Below the pieces are notes generated by a model. It had not been told where the DNA came from and did not search any database. It saw nothing but the letters and a program-made list of their open reading frames with translations. Shown one piece after another: positions 57,453 to 64,000 of a stretch of DNA of 64,000 nucleotides. Position numbers and translations under genes: made by a program. Each line of letters starts with the position of its first letter. Position 1 is the stretch's first letter. Source of the stretch: Streptomyces sp. Ag109_O5-1 (GTDB taxonomy: Bacteria; Actinomycetota; Actinomycetes; Streptomycetales; Streptomycetaceae); NCBI RefSeq assembly GCF_003814875.1, contig NZ_RKQF01000001.1:2418001-2482000 (forward strand). Direction: 5' to 3'.

Positions 57453-58160
57453 GTGAGAGACATGCCTGTCCAGCACTCTCGGAAACCGGGCCGACCTCCC
57501 GCTTCCACCGATGAGCCCCAGCCACCCGCCGCCGGTTCAGGGCTGCGCGCCGACGCTCGACACAACCGCAACCGCATCCTCGAAGCCGCCCGCGAGGCAT
57601 TTACGACCCAGGGAATCGACGTACCCCTCACCACGATCGCCCGCCGCGCCGGAGTCGGCGCCGCTACCCTCTACCGGCACTTCCCCACCCGCGTCTCTCT
57701 CATCACCGAAGCCTTCACCGAACAGTTCGCCGACTGCGCTGCCGTCCTCGACAAGGCGCTGGGAGACCCCGACCCCTGGCACGGGTTCTGCTCTTTCATC
57801 GAGAAGGTGTGCGCCATGCAGGCCACCGACCGGGGCTTCACGGCCGCGTTCCTCTCCCAGTTCCCCGACGCCATCGACTACGAGCGCGAACGTACCCGCG
57901 TCGAGAACGACCTCGCCCAGCTGGTGCAGCGTGCCAAAGCCGTGGGGCGACTGCGGGACGACTTCGACCACGCCGACATCACGCTCCTGCTACTGGCCAA
58001 CAGCGGCGTTGTCGGAGAGTCGCAGCAGGTCTCGCTGGCCGCGTCCCGACGTCTGGTTACATACCTCCTCCACTCTTTCCGGGCCGACCAGACCGAACCC
58101 TTGCCCCCGCCTGCACCGCTGGGACTGCACCACATCCACCAGTCTCCACCCCGCCACTAG
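57453..58160 (+). CDS. TetR-family transcriptional regulator
   Basis: 235 residues from GTG 57453; ATG 57462 is an alternative. Helix-turn-helix: NRNRILEAAREAFTTQGIDVPLTTIARRAGVGAATLYRHFPTRVSLITEAF (residues about 38-88), then the C-terminal domain common in regulators of oxidoreductase genes. It probably represses the divergent MDR gene across a 105 bp gap; the CACTTGAG-TTAATGTG sequence just ahead of its start is a rough palindrome. The TAG stop is inside the CTAG target of the IS5-family insertion that follows. Confidence 0.92.
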   Translation: MRDMPVQHSRKPGRPPASTDEPQPPAAGSGLRADARHNRNRILEAAREAFTTQGIDVPLTTIARRAGVGAATLYRHFPTRVSLITEAFTEQFADCAAVLDKALGDPDPWHGFCSFIEKVCAMQATDRGFTAAFLSQFPDAIDYERERTRVENDLAQLVQRAKAVGRLRDDFDHADITLLLLANSGVVGESQQVSLAASRRLVTYLLHSFRADQTEPLPPPAPLGLHHIHQSPPRH

Positions 58161-58208
58161 GGACTGTCTCCGGTTGTGATCAAGCGGGGCTGGCACACTT
58201 CTCATGTG

Positions 58209-58541
58209 ATGACACCACGCGAGTTGCGAGACGCGTGCCCACCGGGAGGGGGGCCCTACGCTTGCCCGTGTTGCCGCTTCTTGACTCTTGAGGCTCGGTG
58301 CGCGTGGGAGATCTGCCCGGAGTGCGGTTGGGAAGACGACGGGCAGGATGATCTGAATGCCGATGAGGTCTGGGGCGGGCCGAACGGATCAGAGAGCCTG
58401 ACCGCCGCCCGCCTTCGATACGCGGATTACGCAGCTGATGGTCGATCTGGAGGCCGGGATTCGGTAGCCCAGGGCGGCGATGGTGCGTGGTGGAGTGCGG
58501 CCAAGCAGGTCCTGCGCGGGACTGGTGAAGCGGACGAGTGA
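58209..58541 (+). CDS. CPCC-type cysteine-rich protein inside the IS5-family element
   Basis: 110 residues from ATG 58209. Two paired-cysteine knuckles, YACPCCRFLTL and WEICPECGWEDDGQDD, followed by GGPNGSESLTAARLRYA: the pattern of the CPCC cysteine-rich domain family (PF14206), small zinc-ribbon-like proteins of unknown role. It lies within the inverted repeats, 26 bp inside the left end, on the strand opposite to the transposase. It may be cargo carried by the element or a host gene trapped between two copies. No function can be given. Confidence 0.8.
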   Translation: MTPRELRDACPPGGGPYACPCCRFLTLEARCAWEICPECGWEDDGQDDLNADEVWGGPNGSESLTAARLRYADYAADGRSGGRDSVAQGGDGAWWSAAKQVLRGTGEADE

Positions 58542-58630
58542 AACCTGTTCGATTCGCTACGGGGCATGGCATCTGCTTCCTGCACCGGCGGGGGCGGTCC
58601 CGAGGCGAACTTCGGTCTGCCCGCAGTTGA

Positions 58631-59614
58631 TCAATTGGCTGCCGGGAGGCTGGAGATCCAGATGGTCGCTGCGCGGAGGTGGAGTCCGGCGAGGTAGCTC
58701 TCGGGTGTCTTGTCGTAGCGGGTCGCGATGCCCCGCCAGTCCTTCATCTTGTTGATGGCCCGCTCGACGGTGTTGCGGTCACGGTAGAGATCGGCGTCGT
58801 GGCTGAGGGGTCTGCCGCCCAGACTGCCCTTTTTCCTGCGGTTGGCGGCCTGGTCCTTCTTCTCGGGGATGGCCGCCTTGATGCGGCGTTTGCGCAGGTG
58901 GGCGCGGTTGGCGCGGGAGGAGTAGGCCTTATCGCCGGCCACGGCAGCGGGGCCGGGTGCGGGGACGGCCGACAGGCAGGCGGACCCGCACCTTGCTCAG
59001 GACCGGGATGAACTGGGGGCTGTCGGCGGCCTGCCCGGCGGTCACAAGCAGCGCCATCGGCCGGCAGCGTCTGTCGGCGGCCAGGTGAATCTTGGAGGTC
59101 AGCCCGCCGCGGGAGCGGCCGAGCAGGGCGGCCGTCAGTCGGGCCCGCCGTCGTAAGCGGATACGGCGGCGTTCGGCCCGGGCCGGGTCATTTTCGCTGG
59201 CCTGCCCGGCTTGTTCCCCGCACGCGCCCCCTTTTGCGTGGCCGCCTCCTCAAGAGCGGCAAGAGTCTGTTCGCTGACCCGCATGCCGGCCGCGTCGTGA
59301 TGAGCTCGCACGGTAGTGGAGTCCACGCTGACCAGCGACATGTCGATCTCGTCCCGGCGGGCGGCCTCGGCGATCGCCTCTTCCAACAGGGCCTGGAAGA
59401 CACCCGCGTCCCGCCATCGCATGAAGCGGTTGTAGACCGTCTGCCAGGCGCCGAACCGCTCGGGCATCTCCCGCCACTGGCCGCCGGTACGGAACCGCCA
59501 GATCACACCCTCGAACTGCTCCCGCAGCCGCTCGGGATACGGACCGAACCTGCCGACAGGCAGGAACGGCCCGATGAACTCCCACTCGTTATCAGTGAGT
59601 TGCGCACGCGTCAC
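58631..59614 (-). pseudogene. IS5-family (IS427-like) transposase in three frames
   Basis: Frame 1 (59614-59135): LTDNEWEFIGPFLP, DAGVFQALLEEA, LVSVDSTTVRAHHDAAGM. Frame 2 (about 59140-58955): LLGRSRGGLTSKIHLAADRRCRPMALLVTAGQAADSPQFIPVL. Frame 3 (58942-58631): MAGDKAYSSRANRAHLRKRRIKAAIPEKKDQAANR, DRNTVERAINKMKDWRGIATRYDKT. The first shift could be the programmed frameshift of the IS427 group; the second, near 58958, has no known counterpart and probably inactivates the enzyme. Confidence 0.85.
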
Positions 59615-59679
59615 ACCACAGTCCTACCGGACAGGCATCCCACCCGCAGTTTGATCACAACCGGAGACAGTCCCTAGGG

Positions 59680-59724
59680 GCAGTGCGTCGCAGGTTCGTT
59701 GCCGGTTGGGCGGCTCCTTGCAAC
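59680..59724. repeat. 42 bp repeat, copy 2
   Basis: Matches 56054-56098 with two substitutions. It lies directly outside the right end of the IS5-family element and in front of the ISKra4-like transposase remnant. Confidence 0.6.
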
Positions 59725-60700
59725 CGCCCGCCCCCCTGAACCCGCGGGCAGTACCACGCTGTTGGTGCTCAGCTTCGACGGCAAGGGGATCGTGATGCGC
59801 CCGGGCCACCTGCGCGAGGCCACCGCGAAGGCGGCGATGCGCGCCAAGCGCACGTTCCGCACCCGCCTTTCCGCCGGGGAGAAGACCTGCCGCAAGCGGA
59901 TGGCCACCCTCGCCGTCGTCCACGACGCGGACCCCGTCCCGCGCCGTCCGCACGACATCATCGCCCCGCCCGGCGGCCGCACCGGGACCCGCCGGCCGCG
60001 CCCAGGGCCCAGGGCCCGTGCGAAACGGCTCACCGCCTCCGTCGAGCACGACCCCGAACACGTCATCAAGGCGGCGTTCGACCAGGCCGAGGCCCGCGAC
60101 CCGCAACACCGAAGGCACTGGGTGGTGCTGGTCGACGGCGCCACCCACCAGCTCGACCTCGTCCGCGCCGAAGCCGACCGCCGCGACGTCATCGTCCACG
60201 TCGTAATCGATATCGTCCACGTGATCGAGAAGCTCTGGGCGGCCGCTCGCTGCTTCCACATGGCCACCGACCCGGAAACCGAGACCTGGGTCGGGGCCAA
60301 AGCTACCCGGATCCTGGCCGGTGACGCCCCGGCGCCATCACCGACATCCGCGCCGAAGCCGAGCGCCGCCGTCTCACCGACGACCAGCGCGCCGCCGCGG
60401 ACACAGCCTGCCGCTACCCGACCAACAACGCCGACCACGTCCACTACGACCAGGCCCTGAAGGCCGGATGGCCGATCGCCAGCGGAATCGTCGAGGGAGC
60501 AGCACGCCATCTGATCGCCGACCGGCTCGATACCACCGGTTCCAGGTGGAGCGTCCCCGGCGCCGAAGCCGTCCTCACCCTCCGCGCGCTCATCAGCAAC
60601 AGCGACTTCCCACAGTACTGGGCCTTCCACGTCCGAAGGGAACGCGAACGTCTCTACCCCCACGCTGACCAGCACAACTACGCACTCATGCCTGACCGGC
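59725..60700 (+). pseudogene. ISKra4-family transposase, truncated and frameshifted
   Basis: Reads LLVLSFDGKGIVMRP (first Asp), HWVVLVDGATHQLDLVRAEA, VIVHVVIDIVHVIEKLWAAARCFH, then a shift near 60330 into ITDIRAEAERRRLTDDQ, GWPIASGIVEGAARHLIADRLDTTGSRWSVPGAEAVLTLRALISN (last Glu). The N-terminal domain is missing. The pattern is that of ISKra4-family transposases. Confidence 0.8.
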
Positions 60701-60808
60701 GATCTCACTCCACAAGAGCCGCACCCCCTCGATATAGTCCCGCAGTTCAGCGATCTCCTCCCGCGTGGCAGCCTCCCGCCGATCGAGCTCCTCCAACCAC
60801 GACACCAT
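60686..60808 (-). CDS. Small coiled-coil-like ORF, probably truncated
   Basis: 40 residues: MVSWLEELDRREAATREEIAELRDYI and a short tail. Charged heptad composition suggests a coiled coil. Similar openings occur in small proteins near Streptomyces transposases, where they are longer, so this is probably a cut-off copy. Function unknown. Confidence 0.35.
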   Translation of the reverse strand: MVSWLEELDRREAATREEIAELRDYIEGVRLLWSEIAGQA

Positions 60809-61240
60809 CGCCGCCTCCAAGACCACGCTCCAGGACACGACGATCCGCCATCCGACCACGAACGGCAACGGCGCACGGCGTCACCAGCTCACTGCAGAAG
60901 AGCCACACCCACCTGCGTCCCGAACGCGTCCTGGAGGGACACATCCGGTCTGCCCAGGGTCCGTCCTCCCAGCTCGGCGACGGGCCCCGAGACCGCGAGC
61001 AACGGATTTCCCCTCCGACGCGCCTCCGCTCCAGAAGTCGTACTGGTGAAGAGGTGTTCTTGAGGTGCGCGGTATTCCAGGTTCCGGCCGTCTCGGGTCG
61101 ACGGCCGGCGACAGCACGTCACCCCGTCGACAGGCTCGCGGCGGCCGCGTCAGGCTCGTCCGCGATCGGGTCACCCCACCGGCCGTACTGCAGCCTTTAC
61201 GAGGACTCCTGTTACCGCGGTGCAGAAGGGGACGCTGGTC
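60809..61240. other. Stretch without an assignable gene
   Basis: Only low-quality overlapping frames. A minus-strand run GNPLLAVSGPVAELGGRTLGRPDVSLQDAFGTQVG (about 61030-60890) has normal protein composition and may be the end of a broken gene; not recognised. Confidence 0.4.
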
Positions 61241-61500
61241 ATGCGACGGCTGGGTGATCTGGAGGCGGAGATCATGGACCGTCTGTGGAGGTGGAGGCGC
61301 CCGTGCGCGAGATCGTAGACGACATCAACCGGACCCGGCCCGTCGCCTACACCACCGTGATGACCGTGGCCAACATCCTCCACAGCAAGGGCTGGCTGGT
61401 ACGCGAGCAGAAGGACGGCCGGGTCTGGCTGTACGAACCGGTCCGCAATCGGGAGGAGTACGTGGTCAGCGAGGCACCCGCACCTCACTCATGGCCACAA
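61241..61500 (+). pseudogene. BlaI/MecI/CopY-type repressor, frameshifted and truncated
   Basis: Starts MRRLGDLEAEIMDRLW, loses frame near 61290, then continues VREIVDDINRTRPVAYTTVMTVANILHSKGWLVREQKDGRVWLYEPVRNREEYV, the winged helix of BlaI-family repressors. The C-terminal dimerization part is missing. There is no BlaR-like or target gene nearby. Confidence 0.75.
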
Positions 61501-61553
61501 GGCGTGTCTCGGCGATGGCGGTGCGACGGCACCGGTGGGGCGCGGTTGCACGC

Positions 61554-63314
61554 TCATACGGGTAGCCGCAGCGAGAACACCGTCCCCTCACCCGGGGTGC
61601 TGCGAACGGCCACGGTGCCGCCGTGTGCCTCGACGAGCCGGCGCACGATGGCCAGACCCAGGCCGCTGCTGCCGGTGAGGCGGCGGCGGGACTTGTCGGC
61701 TCGCCAGAAGCGGTCGAAGACGCGTGGCAGGTCCTCGGGTGGAATGCCGGCTCCGGTGTCGGCGACCTCGATCAGCACCCGGTCCGCCTCCCGCCGTGCG
61801 GACAGGGTGACGCTGCCTCCGTGCGGGGTGTGCCGTACCGCGTTGGAGACCAAGTTGCCGACGATCTGCCGCAGCCGGACCGGGTCGGCGGTCAGTACGG
61901 GGTCGCCGTCCGTGCCGGAGGCGACGGTCACGCCCGCGGCGGCGGCACGGGCTCCGTACGCGGCGGCGGCGTGTTCGAGGAGGTCCCGCACGTAGAGGGG
62001 CTCGGGGTGGAGGGCCAGGGTGCCCGCGTCGGCCGCCGCCAAGTCCTGCAGGTCGTCGATGATGTGCTGGAGTTGCAGGGCCTCCTCCAGGAGGGAGGAG
62101 GTGAAGGCGGTGTCCGGTACGGCGATGCCGTCCTCGGCGGCCTCCAGCCAGCTGCGTATGTTGCCGAGCGGGGTGCGCAGTTCATGGGCGATGTCGCTGG
62201 TCATGGCCTTGCGCTGCTCCTCCAGACGCTCCCGGCGCTCGGAGAGGTCGTTGAAGGCCGCGGCCAGCCGGCCGATCTCGTCGTTGCCGGTGACGGGGAC
62301 GCGCACCGGGCTGCTGCCCGCCGGGCGCAGGGCGGCCTCGGTCAGTGCCCGCAGCGGCCGTACGAGGCGGATGCCGGCCAGGACCGTGACCGACACGGTG
62401 ACCAGCAGCACCAGCCCCGCGACACCGGCGATGCGCACGGTGTTGGCGGGCGACAGGTCGAAGACCGCAGTGCCCGTCCCCTGCGACGGTGAACCCACGT
62501 ACAGCTGCGCCGCCGGGGCCACATACGGGGTGAGCTGCTCGCGGCGGGCGGAGTCCACGCAGGTCTGCGCCGTCGCGGAGCCGTTGGGCACCGTGAAGTC
62601 GAGGCCTATGGCGTCCTGCTTCAGGTCGTGGCGCCGTAGACAGTCCGCAGCCAGCGTCCGCAACCGGGTGAGCGCCTTCGTCTCGTCGGCGGTGGGCCGT
62701 TCCAGCCCCGCGGTGTGGCAGATCTGGGAGGCCTTGATCCTGACGTCGTAGTCGGTGGCGCCGACCACGACGTACGGGTGCCCGTTCGCCCAGCGCGCGA
62801 TCCGTCCGGTGTACCCGACGGACCGGAGACAGGACAGGACCTTGCCGGCGTAGGGGTCCAGGACGCGTCGTTCCGCCTCGGTCAGCCGGTAAGGGCCCAG
62901 GGCCCTGGGGTCGATCCCGCCGGCGGCTCCGCCGGTCACCACGGACGCGTCGACATGGAGCGGGTCGACCACGGCGGACGCCCGGTCGGGCAGTGCGGCC
63001 ACGGGGCCGGTGCGGGCCAGTGCCCGGGTGCGTCCCCGGGCGGTGAGCGTGATCGTGCGGCCGGTGCGCCGCGCGAGGGCCCGTACGACCGGCTGTACGT
63101 CGTCCCACGTGGGGTGCGTGGCGGCGTACCCCACGAGGGTCGTGTAGATGACGGTGTCGTCCGCGAGGACCTGGCCCTGCTCCTTGCGGACCGCCTGCGC
63201 GGTCGTTCGGGCGGCCAGCCAGGCGGTCGCCGCGACCGAGCAGACCGCGATCAGCACGGAGGCGGCCAACAGCCGTATCAGAAGGCTGCGGTGGGCGAAG
63301 GGGCCGACGCGCAC
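61554..63314 (-). CDS. Two-component sensor histidine kinase
   Basis: 586 residues. TM1 about 12-34, an extracytoplasmic sensor of about 260 residues containing several cysteines (CLRS, QICH, DCLRR, TCVD), TM2 about 295-315, HAMP about 316-370, and H-box SDIAHELRTPLGN with phospho-accepting H377. N-box NLVSNAVRHTPHGG and G-boxes VADTGAGIPPEDLPRVFDRFWR and GSSGLGLAIV complete the kinase. The cysteine-bearing sensor could feel envelope redox or metal, a guess. GTG 63314 lies 3 bp after the response regulator stop, so the two are coupled. Confidence 0.95.
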   Translation of the reverse strand: MRVGPFAHRSLLIRLLAASVLIAVCSVAATAWLAARTTAQAVRKEQGQVLADDTVIYTTLVGYAATHPTWDDVQPVVRALARRTGRTITLTARGRTRALARTGPVAALPDRASAVVDPLHVDASVVTGGAAGGIDPRALGPYRLTEAERRVLDPYAGKVLSCLRSVGYTGRIARWANGHPYVVVGATDYDVRIKASQICHTAGLERPTADETKALTRLRTLAADCLRRHDLKQDAIGLDFTVPNGSATAQTCVDSARREQLTPYVAPAAQLYVGSPSQGTGTAVFDLSPANTVRIAGVAGLVLLVTVSVTVLAGIRLVRPLRALTEAALRPAGSSPVRVPVTGNDEIGRLAAAFNDLSERRERLEEQRKAMTSDIAHELRTPLGNIRSWLEAAEDGIAVPDTAFTSSLLEEALQLQHIIDDLQDLAAADAGTLALHPEPLYVRDLLEHAAAAYGARAAAAGVTVASGTDGDPVLTADPVRLRQIVGNLVSNAVRHTPHGGSVTLSARREADRVLIEVADTGAGIPPEDLPRVFDRFWRADKSRRRLTGSSGLGLAIVRRLVEAHGGTVAVRSTPGEGTVFSLRLPV

Positions 63315-63317
63315 CGC

Positions 63318-64000
63318 TCAGCCGCCGGTCAGCTTGTAGCCGATGCCGAACACGGTCATCAGGCGGACGGGCCGTCGTGGGTCGGGCTCGATCTTCTTGC
63401 GCAGGTTCAGCACATGGACATCCACGGTCCGTTCGGTGATGTACGGGCTGGACCCGTGGGTATGGGCCAGCAACTGACGGCGGGTGAAGACCCGGTCCGG
63501 CTGCTCCGCCATGGCCGCCAGGATCCCGAACTCCCCCGGGGTGCACTCCACTTCCCGCCCGCCGACCCGCACCTGATGGCGCGCCGGTTCCACGGTGAGG
63601 TCACCCACCCGCAGGACGAGGTCGTCCGCGCCGCCCGTGCGCCGGGTGCGGCGCAGCAGCGTTCGGACCCGGGCCATCAGCTCGCGGGGGCTGTACGGCT
63701 TGGTCAGGTAGTCGTCGGCGCCGAGGTCAAGACCGAGCAGCAGGTCCTCCTCGGAGGAGCGGGCGGTCAGCATCAGCACCACCAGTTCCTCGGACTCCCG
63801 GCGCAGCACGCGGCACACGTCCAGCCCGTCCACGACGGGCATCATCAGGTCGAGCACCAGGAGGTCGGGCCGGAGTCGGCGGGCCTGGTCGATGGCCGCG
63901 CGCCCGTCGTGCACGACGACGGCGGTGTGGCCCTCGCGCTCCAGGTAGCGGCGGATCACCTCGGCCTGTTTGGTGTCGTCCTCGGCCACCAGGACATGTG
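63318..64000 (-). CDS. Response regulator, OmpR/PhoB family (partial)
   Basis: About 227 residues visible; the frame continues past the right edge (HVLVAEDD), so the start codon is probably just outside the window. Receiver domain: acidic pair EDD, phospho-accepting Asp in LLVLDLMMP, Thr in LTAR, Lys in LTKPYSP. C-terminal winged helix ends VDVHVLNLRKKIEPDPRRPVRLMTVFGIGYKLTGG. It is phosphorylated by the kinase encoded just downstream. Confidence 0.96.
   Translation of the reverse strand, partial: HVLVAEDDTKQAEVIRRYLEREGHTAVVVHDGRAAIDQARRLRPDLLVLDLMMPVVDGLDVCRVLRRESEELVVLMLTARSSEEDLLLGLDLGADDYLTKPYSPRELMARVRTLLRRTRRTGGADDLVLRVGDLTVEPARHQVRVGGREVECTPGEFGILAAMAEQPDRVFTRRQLLAHTHGSSPYITERTVDVHVLNLRKKIEPDPRRPVRLMTVFGIGYKLTGG

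Larger units (their letters stand above)
58157..59678. mobile_element. IS5-family element with a passenger gene
   Basis: Perfect inverted repeats of 23-24 bp begin GGGACTGTCTCCGG at 58160 and end at 59674. CTAG flanks both ends, the duplication expected for this IS5 subgroup. About 1.5 kb, longer than the usual 0.8-1.0 kb because a CPCC-type gene lies between the left repeat and the transposase. The transposase has frame changes and is probably dead. Confidence 0.85.

Overview
The window is very GC-rich DNA from an actinomycete, most likely Streptomyces or a close relative. The evidence is the codon use, GTG starts, AGGA/GGAGG ribosome-binding sites, a large modular NRPS, and insertion sequences typical of Streptomyces. 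No rRNA, tRNA or CRISPR array was seen.

Region 1 (2-23717) holds two consecutive nonribosomal peptide synthetase genes on the + strand, the first entering from outside the window. Together they carry one partial and seven complete modules. Read by eye against the ten-residue adenylation code, the backbone is X1(possibly Ser)-Gly-Thr-X4-Ser-Val-Val-aromatic. Condensation domains resembling dual C/E enzymes follow the Thr module and the second Val module, which would make those residues D. The modules are almost copies of one another: stretches of 2.7-2.9 kb look identical base for base, and mainly the ~500 bp that set substrate choice differ. There is no thioesterase. The next gene stops three codons after a strong ribosome-binding site.

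Region 2 (23744-26946) is a nested pile of mobile DNA: an IS1182-type transposase fragment, cut by a probable group II intron 5' half, cut by a second one, cut by a complete IS701-family element, with a truncated SDR gene beyond.

Region 3 (27522-43703) is a peptide-use locus. One tightly coupled minus-strand operon runs: peptide-binding lipoprotein, DppB-type permease, a fused DppC-DppD protein, DppF-type ATPase, S9 peptidase, M20 hydrolase, GNAT acyltransferase, N-succinylamino acid racemase, PucR regulator. A CocE/S15-type hydrolase is divergent from it, and an S12 (D-aminopeptidase/beta-lactamase-like) enzyme is convergent. The racemase, GNAT and M20 trio matches the known N-succinyl route that turns D-amino acids into L-amino acids, here joined to peptide import and cleavage.

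Region 4 (44087-53000) has a metallo-beta-lactamase-fold hydrolase, an MFS exporter with a TetR gene and a good operator candidate, an IS701-family element split by an ISAzo13-family element, a DHA2 exporter and a MarR gene with an unclear start.

Region 5 (53045-61500) is a recombination-scarred stretch: a SnoaL-like/LysR pair between two IS5-family remnants, fragments of TetR, SDR and unknown genes, an intact MDR oxidoreductase/TetR pair, an IS5-family element carrying a CPCC zinc-ribbon-like gene, a broken ISKra4-family transposase and a broken BlaI-like gene. The window ends in a two-component system (61554-64000), whose response regulator runs off the right edge.
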